Source: an uncultured Alphaproteobacteria bacterium
GTDB lineage: Bacteria; Pseudomonadota; Alphaproteobacteria; Rs-D84
Length of the DNA stretch: 37,676 bases
Assembly (NCBI GenBank): GCA_905234465.1
Contig: CAJOHU010000010.1
Coordinates: forward strand, 396 to 38,071
Direction of reading: 5' to 3'
A model generated the notes under the pieces. It made no database searches and was not told the DNA's origin. It saw only the letters and a program-made list of their open reading frames with translations. Each line of letters opens with the position of its first letter. Within the stretch, counting starts at the first letter, position 1. The translations under genes and the position numbers were made by a program. Below are positions 31,031-37,605 of the stretch, one piece after another.

Positions 31031-31831
31031 TTGGCAATTATTATAGACCCAATTTCACCCGTCGCGTTTTCGGTTTTAGGTTTGCCAATTCGGTGGTATG
31101 CGTTGGCATATATCGCGGCGTTTGTAATTGGGTATTTTTTATTTCGTCATTTCGCGCACAACCGCAACAGCGGACTGAATATGACGCGACGCGAATTGGA
31201 CGATTTGTTTTCGTGGATAATATTGGGTGTGATTATTGGGGGACGATTGGGTTATGTGCTGTTTTATAACCCGTGGTTCTTTTTATCGCATCCATTGGAA
31301 ATATTCGCAGTATGGCACGGCGGTATGAGTTTCCATGGCGGACTGATTGGTGTTATTGCTGCGACATTTTTGTTTACCCGTTCTTGGACGCGGGGTCTAA
31401 GGGTGCTGGATTTAATATCGGTTGCGGCGCCGATAGGTTTATTTTTTGGACGTATTGCAAACTTTATAAATATAGAGGTCATGGGACGCCCCACAGATTC
31501 ACCGATTGGTGTGTTCTTTCGCGGTGTGTCCGATGTCCCGCGCCACCCAAGTCCGATTTATGAAGCATTAAGCGAAGGCGTATTGTTATTTATAATAATG
31601 TTGTACCTGTATCGGTATACAAAACTGCGTAATTATCCGGGGGCGTTGTGTGGTGCGATGGGTATGCTGTACGCGGTGTTCCGTATAATTTGCGAACAGT
31701 TTCGTTCGCCCGATATTCAGATTGGATTTTTAACATCGTGGGGATTGACAATGGGCGGTCTGTTGTCTGCGATAATGTTTTTATGCGGTGCGGGTCTGTT
31801 TTTTGCGGCGATACGCCGTTTCCATAAGTGA
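31031..31831 (+). CDS. lgt: Prolipoprotein diacylglyceryl transferase
   Basis: The 266-residue inner-membrane enzyme transfers diacylglyceryl from phosphatidylglycerol to the lipobox Cys of prolipoproteins. Motifs are LPIRWYALAYIAAFVIGY near the start, GGRLGYVLFYNP, the central HGGMSFHGGLIGV with the essential His, GRIANFINIEVMGRPTD (Lgt signature with the conserved Arg and Asn), RHPSPIYEALSEG, and the final helices. Seven or so membrane helices are predicted. Translation starts at TTG 31031, directly after the small upstream gene. It would serve lipoproteins such as the PLD enzyme and the LptM-like protein. Confidence 0.93.
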   Translation: MAIIIDPISPVAFSVLGLPIRWYALAYIAAFVIGYFLFRHFAHNRNSGLNMTRRELDDLFSWIILGVIIGGRLGYVLFYNPWFFLSHPLEIFAVWHGGMSFHGGLIGVIAATFLFTRSWTRGLRVLDLISVAAPIGLFFGRIANFINIEVMGRPTDSPIGVFFRGVSDVPRHPSPIYEALSEGVLLFIIMLYLYRYTKLRNYPGALCGAMGMLYAVFRIICEQFRSPDIQIGFLTSWGLTMGGLLSAIMFLCGAGLFFAAIRRFHK

Positions 31832-31966
31832 TTTTTGCGGTTTTTCACTCATTGCCCGGCATGATAACACATAAATAGATGCAAGCAATTCGTTCAGGTC
31901 CGGTTCGTATGCCGGATTTTTTACAAAAAATGTTCTGATAGTATGCAACAGTGCCATACTTGCCAT
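31781..31966 (-). CDS. Small hypothetical protein after structured RNA copy 2
   Basis: The 61-residue reading frame starts at 31966 with GGAG about 9 nt upstream. It encodes a helical N-terminus (MALLHTIRTFFVKN), DLNELLASIYVLSCRAM and a basic tail. Its last 51 bases overlap the 3' end of lgt on the other strand. It is the first gene downstream of structured RNA copy 2 (about 30 nt after its terminator), mirroring the 12554 gene after copy 1. That context is the main reason to keep it. No family is recognised. Confidence 0.45.
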   Translation of the reverse strand: MASMALLHTIRTFFVKNPAYEPDLNELLASIYVLSCRAMSEKPQKSLMETAYRRKKQTRTA

Positions 31967-31996
31967 CTTAAAGCTCCATGGTTATATTATGTTAAT

Positions 31997-32167
31997 AAAA
32001 ATAACCACCCGAAATAAATTCAAAGTGGTTGGAGCCTTAACGACAATCAAGTGAATTGTTGTGCTTATTCAGTATATTCGCACACTCCAACCAATGGTTG
32101 GAGATTTAGTGTCTCTCCGGACACACTTGACAGGGCGTTAAGACCCACAGACAGAACACCTGCCTGC
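31997..32167 (-). ncRNA. Structured RNA, copy 2 (paralogue of 12361-12537)
   Basis: Read on the minus strand it has the same layout as copy 1. The 5' hairpin is CAGGCAG/CTGTCTG (32148-32166). P1 is CTTAACG/CGTTAAG (32136-32142 with 32036-32042) plus CACTTGA/TCAAGTG (32124-32130 with 32047-32053). P2 is GTGTC/GACAC (32109-32124), P3 is a perfect CTCCAACC/GGTTGGAG (32085-32103), and P4 is TGTGC/GCACA (32060-32084) around loop GAATATACTGAATAA. The terminator stem is AACCACTT/GGGTGGTT (32003-32030) followed by ATTTTTATT. Compared with copy 1, P1, P4 and the 5' hairpin have changed bases on both sides and still pair, which supports the fold. Loop P4, P3 and the terminator are conserved in sequence. 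Confidence 0.75.
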
Positions 32168-32173
32168 GAAAGT

Positions 32174-32202
32174 ATCATAACATTTTATATTGAAAAAGGC
32201 AA
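32174..32202 (-). promoter_or_regulatory. Promoter of structured RNA copy 2
   Basis: On the minus strand TTGCCT (32197-32202), a 17-bp spacer and TATGAT (32174-32179) precede a start near 32167, at the base of the 5' hairpin, as in copy 1. Confidence 0.65.
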
Positions 32203-32269
32203 ATTTATATTTTATTAAAAAATTTCTTGATTTTATTGTTTTTGCATTATAATATATCGTCACGGCATT

Positions 32270-32346
32270 GGGGTGTTAGCTCAGCTGGTTAGAGCGTCTG
32301 CCTGTCACGCAGAAGGTCGAGGGTTCGAGCCCCTTACATCCCGCCA
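32270..32346 (+). tRNA. tRNA-Asp (anticodon GUC)
   Basis: A 77-nt cloverleaf with encoded CCA; anticodon arm TCTGC-CTGTCAC-GCAGA; T arm GAGGGTTCGAGCCCC. A TATAAT-type -10 lies upstream near 32249. Confidence 0.96.
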
Positions 32347-32365
32347 GTTTTTTTGTGTCAGTTCC

Positions 32366-32440
32366 GGCCCCATCGTCTAATGGTTAGGACACCGCCCTTT
32401 CAAGGCGAGAATCCCGGTTCAAATCCGAGTGGGGCTGCCA
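32366..32440 (+). tRNA. tRNA-Glu (anticodon UUC)
   Basis: A 75-nt cloverleaf with encoded CCA; anticodon arm CCGCC-CTTTCAA-GGCGA; T arm CCGGTTCAAATCC. It follows tRNA-Asp by 19 nt. Its last 20 bases plus four more are repeated at 32581-32604. Confidence 0.95.
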
Positions 32441-32444
32441 AAAT
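32421..32444 (+). repeat. att-like direct repeat, copy at tRNA-Glu 3' end
   Basis: This 24-base sequence, the 3' end of tRNA-Glu plus AAAT, is repeated exactly at 32581-32604. Such duplications are the usual trace of site-specific integration at a tRNA gene. Confidence 0.7.
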
Positions 32445-32479
32445 TAAAAAATCGGGTATAAACCCGATTTTTTAATTTT
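32440..32479 (+). terminator. Terminator of the tRNA-Asp/tRNA-Glu transcript
   Basis: A long A/T-extended stem around AATCGGGT...ACCCGATT with a T run immediately follows tRNA-Glu. Nothing coding is seen from here to 32776. Confidence 0.9.
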
Positions 32480-32580
32480 GTTCAACCCCCGGGTTTGAAC
32501 CGCGGTTCACAATGAGTTGGTGTTTGCAAACAAAGTGCAGCGAACGCCAAACGAATGCCCCGCAGGCGTTTAGCCGAGGG

Positions 32581-32604
32581 AAATCCGAGTGGGGCTGCCA
32601 AAAT
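32581..32604 (+). repeat. att-like direct repeat, second copy
   Basis: It is identical to 32421-32444 and lies exactly 160 bp away. The 136 bp between the copies hold the tRNA terminator and a palindromic, G/C-rich non-coding stretch (AACGCC...GGCGTT). Confidence 0.75.
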
Positions 32605-32607
32605 AAC

Positions 32608-32634
32608 AAAATCACCCAAGCGGGTGATTTTTTC
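32608..32634. terminator. Hairpin after the second att-like repeat
   Basis: AATCACCC (32610-32617) pairs with GGGTGATT (32622-32629), with A and T runs on the two sides. It repeats the order 'tRNA 3' end then terminator' seen at tRNA-Glu. Confidence 0.75.
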
Positions 32635-32698
32635 TTTGTTTTCCAATACTTTCACGAGTTCGAAAGTTGGGTGTCGAAAATATACCCCGTTATGACGA

Positions 32699-32753
32699 TT
32701 TACGAACTATTAAAAAGAAAAGGTTAGAAATATAACCTTTTTCTTAGTTCGTA
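32699..32753. terminator. Long inverted repeat, likely terminator for the 32777 gene
   Basis: Outer arms TACGAACTA/TAGTTCGTA flank an inner stem (AAGAAAAGGTTA with TAACCTTTTTCTT). The hairpin could terminate transcription on either strand. The gene 32777-33379 ends 24 nt away on the minus strand. Confidence 0.65.
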
Positions 32754-32776
32754 TTTGTTGTGGGTATTTGAACTTT

Positions 32777-33379
32777 TTAATCTCTTTCTATGCTTTTTTG
32801 TGGGATAGAAATTTTTCGGCGACTTCTGTTTATGATGGCATCCATTGTTTTAATTTGTTCTAATTCTTCACCAGAAATAATATCTATTACTTCATAAGAT
32901 TTATCTTTAATTGCATTTAATATATGAAAAACAGGTTTGCCTATTTCAATAGGTTGTTTCAACATTCTTTGAAAATCTTGTCCCATCACATTATGACAAC
33001 GCGGTTCAAAGATATGGTATTGTCCATCGGATAATTTAACGGCTGGCACAACATGACCGATATTGCTTTTACCGGCATTTAAACAATCTGTTTCTGTTGT
33101 TATAACAGCTTTTAAATCCAATCCTGAATCTTTCGCGGCATATAAAAACAATTTTGTCATACCCGTACACGAAGCCAAATCGCCCAGTCTTTGTTCATAA
33201 AATTCTTTCCCTGATATATCAAAACGAACGTCTTTTGTAGACACCCTTTTTGAAATTGCAAGACGAGTTGTTGTTATTCCTTTTGCAAACTTTTTGGCAC
33301 CACGAAACGCACCAGTTTTTGGGTCGTGTATTTTATTGAGAACTTTCTGTAAAGATTCCAAAATTTCTTTATCTGTCAT
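32777..33379 (-). CDS. Transglutaminase-like cysteine protein
   Basis: The 200-residue protein has a pattern typical of the transglutaminase-like fold: a Cys at the start of a helix (LASCTGMTKLFLYAAKDSGL, Cys71) and a His followed by a strand and acidic residue (GHVVPAVKLSDGQYHIFEPR, His109, Glu125 where Asp is usual). These would form the Cys-His-acid triad. The N-terminal 60 residues are basic and helical. No signal peptide is present. Targets are unknown; related proteins act as peptidases or amidases. A TATAAT 7 nt before the ATG and the absence of a Shine-Dalgarno suggest a leaderless mRNA. It sits in the accessory segment between the 32581 and 33431 repeats. Confidence 0.65.
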   Translation of the reverse strand: MTDKEILESLQKVLNKIHDPKTGAFRGAKKFAKGITTTRLAISKRVSTKDVRFDISGKEFYEQRLGDLASCTGMTKLFLYAAKDSGLDLKAVITTETDCLNAGKSNIGHVVPAVKLSDGQYHIFEPRCHNVMGQDFQRMLKQPIEIGKPVFHILNAIKDKSYEVIDIISGEELEQIKTMDAIINRSRRKISIPQKSIERD

Positions 33380-33386
33380 GGGTGAA

Positions 33387-33395
33387 ATTATACCA
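33387..33395 (-). promoter_or_regulatory. Extended -10 directly before the ATG of the 33379 gene
   Basis: TGGTATAAT on the minus strand (33387-33395) ends 7 nt before the ATG at 33379. Transcription would start at or next to the ATG. Confidence 0.6.
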
Positions 33396-33430
33396 TAAAA
33401 TTAACAAATTTGAAGAAATGTTTTTATTTC

Positions 33431-33495
33431 TTTCCCGAACGACAACAAATCACGAATAAAATCAGTTCGTGAATTGCACAGATGACCCTGCCAAA
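33431..33495. repeat. 65-bp cassette-boundary repeat, copy 1
   Basis: This segment matches 34777-34841 at about 54 of 65 positions without gaps. It contains CGTGAATTGCACAGATG and ends in a tRNA-3'-like GCCAAA. It lies about 50 bp upstream of the 33379 gene. Confidence 0.75.
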
Positions 33496-33505
33496 TTTAG
33501 TTAAT

Positions 33506-33529
33506 AAAAAGCGCCGTCAGGCGTTTTTT
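33506..33529 (+). terminator. Hairpin after boundary repeat copy 1
   Basis: CGCC (33512-33515) pairs with GGCG (33520-33523), loop GTCA, flanked by AAAAAG and a T run. Confidence 0.6.
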
Positions 33530-33642
33530 ATTTAGGAAATTTGAGCATCGCGCCGTAGCCACCGCGTTTTCCGAAAGATATTTTATATCAACCGATTGCG
33601 TTTTCAACGCAATTAAGCACCAGCGAAGGCGGATGCCAAAAT

Positions 33643-33670
33643 AAAAAGACCACCGTTTGGTGGTCGTTTT
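33643..33670. terminator. Bidirectional hairpin downstream of the broken hydrolase
   Basis: GACCACC (33648-33654) pairs with GGTGGTC (33659-33665). It follows GATGCCAAAAT, another tRNA-end-like boundary, and ends the hydrolase transcript on the minus strand. Confidence 0.75.
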
Positions 33671-33688
33671 GTTTTAATATTTGATTTT

Positions 33689-34703
33689 TTATTTCATATT
33701 TTCACGCAAGAAAGATTCAATCTTATCAAACGGAATAACATCCATATTGTCATATAAATCAACATGGTTTGCACCTGGGATAATCATCAATTCTTTATTA
33801 TCGCCCTTCAGTTTTTTAAAGGCACCTTCGCTGAAATAACGGCTGTGTGCTTTTTCGCCATGAACCAATAATACAGCACTGCGTATTTCGTTTGCACGTT
33901 GTAAAATTGGCATATTGATGAATGACAAACTACTTGTCTTGTTCCATCCACCATTTGAATTCAATGAACGTTTATGATAGCCACGTGGTGTTTTGTAATA
34001 TGCATAATAATCTTTGACAAACTGTGGTGCATCATCTGGTAATGGATCAACTACACCGCCTGCCAAATCATATTTGCCGTTTTTATAGTCAACTGTGCGT
34101 TGTTCGTTTAACGCCTTTTTAGTCGCAAAACGGGCATCAGCATTGTCATCAGCATCAAAATAGCCATTTGCGTTTACACGTGTCATGTCATACATTGTTG
34201 ATGCAACGGTTGCTTTGATTCTGGTGTCCATTGCTGCAGCGTTGATTGCCATTCCACCCCAACCACAGATTCCAATAATACCGATTTTATCAGCATCAAC
34301 GTCTTTGCGATTTGCCAGATAATCAACAGCAGCCGAGAAATCTTCTGTGTTTATATCAGGGGATGCAACATAACGAACTTTGCCACCACTTTCACCAGTA
34401 AAAGATGGATCAAAAGCCAAAGTTATAAATCCACGAGATGCCATTTCTTAAACCAGAAGATTGTTCTTTAACTGCACCAAATGGACCAGATACTGCGATT
34501 GCTGGCATCTTTTCCGCTGTTTTATTTTTAGGCATATACAAATTACCAGTCAATTCGATTCCATATCTGTTGTGGAAATGAACCTTTTGCATGACAACAT
34601 TTGGATTTTTTGGAAATACATTATCCCATTTGTTGCATGGTATAAGAAAATATCCGAGTATTCCTAAAATTGCTACGATTGCGATTATGATGGTTGTTTT
34701 CAT
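33689..34703 (-). pseudogene. Alpha/beta hydrolase (dienelactone-hydrolase-like), frameshifted
   Basis: Two overlapping reading frames on the minus strand together make one protein. The first (34703-34410) has an N-terminal membrane anchor (IIIAIVAILGILGYFLI) and the strands up to AVSGPFGAVKEQSSGL. The second (34444-33689) continues with MASRGFITLAFDPSFTGESGG, the nucleophile elbow GICGWGGMAINAAA (Cys in place of Ser, as in dienelactone hydrolases) and the His region IPGANHVDLY. The frame changes at about 34440-34455, where about 8 bases appear to be missing between 'SSGL' and 'MASRG'. The full protein would be about 340 residues. A sequencing or assembly error cannot be ruled out. The second frame alone lacks the anchor and first strands. 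Confidence 0.75.
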
Positions 34704-34776
34704 TTTTTTACCTCTTTCTGACTATTATATCATGAAATCGTAAAAATCAAACGTTATTCAAAAACATCTTAACATC

Positions 34777-34841
34777 TTTCCCGAATAACAACAAATCATA
34801 GATAGTATCATCTCGTGAATTGCACAGATGGCCCCGCCAAA
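34777..34841. repeat. 65-bp cassette-boundary repeat, copy 2
   Basis: It matches 33431-33495 and ends in GGCCCCGCCAAA. It lies about 75 bp upstream of the hydrolase start, the same relative place as copy 1 holds to the 33379 gene. Confidence 0.75.
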
Positions 34842-34846
34842 AATAA

Positions 34847-34866
34847 AAACACCCAAATGGGTGTTT
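34847..34866. terminator. Rho-independent terminator of the 34871 gene
   Basis: AAACACCC (34847-34854) pairs with GGGTGTTT (34859-34866). On the minus strand it is followed by TTATTTTTGG. It again follows a GCCAAAA boundary. Confidence 0.8.
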
Positions 34867-34870
34867 AAAA

Positions 34871-35173
34871 TTAATGTTTTTGTTTCTGGATTTGTTGTTT
34901 CATTTCTGCGCGTCTTTTATTGCAGGCCGCCACAAATGCCTTGTAATCTTTCCGGGTTAAAATGAATTCAAAATATTCTTCTAACCGTGAACCGATTGTA
35001 TAAACATCGCGCATATCAGAATAAACCACACGATCCCCAACAACCCATCTAATAGAACTGTCAACAACTGTGTCTTCATATTCAACCGTATCAACCTGTT
35101 TCGCCACACTGGATACAGGAACCAAATCCATTAGATTTTTGAATTTTAACTTATATTCTTCGGTCTTCCTCAT
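34871..35173 (-). CDS. Small hypothetical protein
   Basis: The 100-residue soluble protein has a basic N-terminus (MRKTEEYKLKFKNLM), a strand-rich middle (VDTVEYEDTVVDSSIRWVVGDRVVYSD) and a C-terminal helical half ending in a Lys/Gln-rich tail. AAGGAT lies before the ATG. No family is recognised. It is the last gene of the accessory segment and ends at its own terminator. Confidence 0.65.
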   Translation of the reverse strand: MRKTEEYKLKFKNLMDLVPVSSVAKQVDTVEYEDTVVDSSIRWVVGDRVVYSDMRDVYTIGSRLEEYFEFILTRKDYKAFVAACNKRRAEMKQQIQKQKH

Positions 35174-35232
35174 TTTTTATCCTTTTTACTATTGTCGCCA
35201 GAATTATAGTACCCATTTCCCGAATGTCAAAT

Positions 35233-35264
35233 TTGTTGATTTTTAGCGTGATTTGTTATACAAT
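35233..35264 (+). promoter_or_regulatory. Promoter of the LptM-like gene (leaderless)
   Basis: TTGTTG (35233-35238), a 17-bp spacer and TTATAC (35256-35261), overlapping TACAAT (35259-35264). The ATG is at 35272, 7-10 nt later, with no Shine-Dalgarno. Confidence 0.5.
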
Positions 35265-35271
35265 ATTCAAC

Positions 35272-35388
35272 ATGAAAAAAGTTTTATGGTTTTTAATTTT
35301 TGTATCATTATTGGCAACCGCGGCGTGCGGGGTCAAGTCTGAATTGACACGACCAACCGGACCACTGCGCGATTACCCGGTGTATTAG
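35272..35388 (+). CDS. Small LptM-like lipoprotein
   Basis: The 38-residue product (MKKVLWFLIFVSLLATAACG...) is a lipoprotein signal peptide with lipobox ATAAC (Cys19), followed by a mature part of 20 residues, CGVKSELTRPTGPLRDYPVY. The LptM (YifL) family has the pattern CG-x-KGPL-x-x-P just after the lipobox; here it reads CGVKSELTRP. LptM stabilises the LptDE lipopolysaccharide translocon at the outer membrane. The assignment rests on this short motif. The next gene begins 10 nt downstream. Confidence 0.6.
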   Translation: MKKVLWFLIFVSLLATAACGVKSELTRPTGPLRDYPVY

Positions 35389-35398
35389 GGAAAATGCG

Positions 35399-36874
35399 AT
35401 GTCTACGAAAATTGAAATGCTGGTGCGCAGCAATCAGACAGAACAACAAGAATTTCACAGTGCGATGGTTGACCATATTCCTGGGGATGAAGTGTGTGTG
35501 TTATACATTGGTGGAAATGGAACAATAGACACCAGTGAATCTGTGGCAACGCGCAAAGCCAACGGTGATGCCAAAAGAATTAGGTCGGAAATAATCAAAC
35601 CATTTTTTTATGATAAAAATGGTGTTGATATTCCAGTATATGCGGTGGCATACGATTTTGATGGATATGATGCGGGCGTGCGTGATTTATCACGTGACAT
35701 TTCTCGTGGAAATATAGATGGAATCGCCAAAAAACAGTATTTAGTCTTTGAGCCAAAATCAATAAAAAGGCTGTTTCGTGATTATGTAATGGACTGTATT
35801 TCTGAAAACAACGAAAAAATCTCATTGGACGAGGTCAAATACAGGTTAGGCAAATATGACATTTATTTTTCAGACCAAAATTCAGGAAGTTTTTATAAAT
35901 ACATGGATGAAAAATTGCGTGATTTGCGATATAGTGATGGTGAAATTTACGAAATATTTGAATTTATTCAAAATAAATTAAATCAAGAACACATGGAACA
36001 TATTGATAAATTATTCAATATGGTCATATTGCCCCGAATATCAGAAAACGGGGCAAGATTACCCATCACGGATGCTTTGCGCAGAATTCGCAAAATAACA
36101 TTTGTGACACATTGTTATGGCGCATTTGTTGCAAAAAAATTACAAGAAAAGATGAAATATCAAATGCGAATTTTGGGATATTCATCTGCGGAAACAAACG
36201 CGGTTCTTAATCAAATGCTGATTGTAGCGCATGCACCATCGGTTCGCCTGTACGGGCAAACAAATGGGTTTATTAGTTTTATGTCTGGATTTGATGAAGG
36301 TGCCGTAACCCCTAAAAATTGGCTGCGATCGTATATTAAAAAGAATGTTAAACAAGACCGCCAATTAATGGACCAAGAAGAACTGAACAGTATGGAACAT
36401 ACTTGGATTCCACTTGTTTCTGATGATTTTCCGGCACATGTCGCGTTTTTATCAAAAAACATGGGTAATATGTTTATTATTCCACGTGGTTTTGATTATT
36501 CGCCAAGTGGTTCTGCGCATCAAATTGGTGAAGTAAATCCATATGAACATACCAATACAGATTATGTTCGCGCGGGCGCAGAACAGAATGCGGATGGTTT
36601 TGTATTGAACCAAATTGCGCGGAATGTGGTTATAAATGGAATTGAAAATTCATTGAAACAGCGTGCGGAATTTACGCCTTTGCCGGATGTGGCGCAGTTA
36701 ATAAATAAACCAGATGCCACAACGCGCGAACGCGCCACAACGGAGGCTGCATTTGCAATTATGCGTAAAAATGGCAATAAATTGACACAAAACGCGTATG
36801 AATATGCACGTGAAATAATCGGAAATTGGCATGCGCGAATTTCGGGTCAAAAAGACAAAAGTCCTGAAAGATAA
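35399..36874 (+). CDS. Hypothetical 491-residue protein with lipase-like nucleophile elbow
   Basis: I recognise no family. The protein is soluble, without signal or membrane segments. DEVCVLYIGGNGTID (about 30-44) and ITFVTHCYGAFVAKKLQEKM (about 236-255) look like the oxyanion strand and nucleophile elbow of an alpha/beta hydrolase. The elbow residue would be Cys in H-C-Y-G-A, where Ser is usual (GxSxG or HSxGA). A His candidate is in SDDFPAHVAFL near residue 350. The middle (130-225) is charged and helical. AGGGA precedes the ATG and the gene follows the small lipoprotein by 10 nt, so both share a transcript. It could be an effector or a lineage-specific hydrolase; this is inference only. 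Confidence 0.7.
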   Translation: MSTKIEMLVRSNQTEQQEFHSAMVDHIPGDEVCVLYIGGNGTIDTSESVATRKANGDAKRIRSEIIKPFFYDKNGVDIPVYAVAYDFDGYDAGVRDLSRDISRGNIDGIAKKQYLVFEPKSIKRLFRDYVMDCISENNEKISLDEVKYRLGKYDIYFSDQNSGSFYKYMDEKLRDLRYSDGEIYEIFEFIQNKLNQEHMEHIDKLFNMVILPRISENGARLPITDALRRIRKITFVTHCYGAFVAKKLQEKMKYQMRILGYSSAETNAVLNQMLIVAHAPSVRLYGQTNGFISFMSGFDEGAVTPKNWLRSYIKKNVKQDRQLMDQEELNSMEHTWIPLVSDDFPAHVAFLSKNMGNMFIIPRGFDYSPSGSAHQIGEVNPYEHTNTDYVRAGAEQNADGFVLNQIARNVVINGIENSLKQRAEFTPLPDVAQLINKPDATTRERATTEAAFAIMRKNGNKLTQNAYEYAREIIGNWHARISGQKDKSPER

Positions 36875-36883
36875 CAAATAATT

Positions 36884-36968
<85 letters not shown>

Positions 36969-37003
36969 ATCGGAATATAAAACAATGTTATGATAAAAAA
37001 GAC

Positions 37004-37032
37004 TTGATTTCCAGTAAAAAATAACCTAAAAT
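37004..37032 (+). promoter_or_regulatory. Promoter of rpmG
   Basis: TTGATT (37004-37009), 17-bp spacer, TAAAAT (37027-37032). Confidence 0.65.
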
Positions 37033-37065
37033 TCCACGCAGTACAAAAAACAAAAGGCAAATAAA

Positions 37066-37239
37066 ATGGCATCCAAGAAAGGCAGCAAAGAAATTATCAA
37101 ACTGGAAAACAAAGAAACCGGTTATTTTTACACTGTGACCAAGAACAATAAAACCGCTACGGGTAAGGTCGGTCGTTATAAATACGACCCAAAATTGCGT
37201 AAGCATGTAAGAATGACAGAAAACAAAATGCCACACTAG
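37066..37239 (+). CDS. rpmG: Ribosomal protein L33
   Basis: The 57-residue basic protein (MASKKGSKEIIKLENKETGY...) fits bacterial L33 of the large ribosomal subunit. It has the TGYFYTVTKN strand, the RYKYDPKLRKHV motif near residues 38-49 and the terminal EN-K-M. It has no zinc Cys pairs, so it is the Cys-free form usual in Proteobacteria. AAAGGC precedes the ATG. A GGTTAGTG repeat begins at its stop codon, and the terminator lies at 37299. Confidence 0.92.
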   Translation: MASKKGSKEIIKLENKETGYFYTVTKNNKTATGKVGRYKYDPKLRKHVRMTENKMPH

Positions 37240-37298
37240 TGGTTAGGGGTTAGTGATAGTTTCCACTTCGCCAAGGCTTCGTGGAACAAGGGTTAGTA
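37240..37298. repeat. GGTTAGTG units plus 40-bp hairpin repeat
   Basis: GTGGTTAGGGGTTAGTG is followed by the 40-bp unit at 37258-37297, whose reverse complement is at 7963-8001 with one mismatch. The unit contains the arms TTCCAC...GTGGAA. Confidence 0.75.
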
Positions 37299-37325
37299 AA
37301 CGGGCGCATCTGCGCCCGTTTTTTT
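37299..37325 (+). terminator. Rho-independent terminator of rpmG
   Basis: AACGGGCGCA (37299-37308) pairs with TGCGCCCGTT (37311-37320), followed by T residues. The stem resembles that at 1504-1525. Confidence 0.88.
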
Positions 37326-37362
37326 GTTTTACGAATAAGGGGTGGAACCACCGGGGGCGTTG

Positions 37363-37543
37363 ATTCCAGATAATTATCATCCCGCAGAAGTGCGGGAGCC
37401 AGTGCGAACGGATGTGAAGCACTTGCGTCGCAGACAGTAAATGTTTGCCACCGCGTTGCGGTGACAAATCCCCGGCGGGGCATGTTTACCGCGCTGCGGT
37501 AAACTGGGCACCGCGCGTCTGCGGTGTGACGGGTCTTTGGAAT
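37363..37543. mobile_element. 181-bp MITE-like element with imperfect terminal inverted repeats
   Basis: The ends (ATTCCAGATAATTATCATCC... and ...GGTGTGACGGGTCTTTGGAAT) are imperfect inverted copies of each other and of the ends of the 7827-7963 element. The interior has several small hairpins and no coding capacity. Its right third matches 1-52. Confidence 0.65.
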
Positions 37544-37576
37544 ATGGTTTGCAAAGCAAAGTTTCCGGGCGGTTGA

Positions 37577-37605
37577 GTGGAACAAAAAGGTACCTTTTTG
37601 TCCAC
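37577..37605. repeat. Palindrome with GGTACC core, second copy
   Basis: The core ACAAAAAGGTACCTTTTTGT is identical to that at 85-114; the flanks (GTGG/CCAC) differ from the first copy but still pair. Confidence 0.8.

Noticed and set aside
32512-32727. 71-codon plus-strand ORF after tRNA-Glu
   Set aside because: It crosses the att-like repeat and a terminator hairpin and has no ribosome site.
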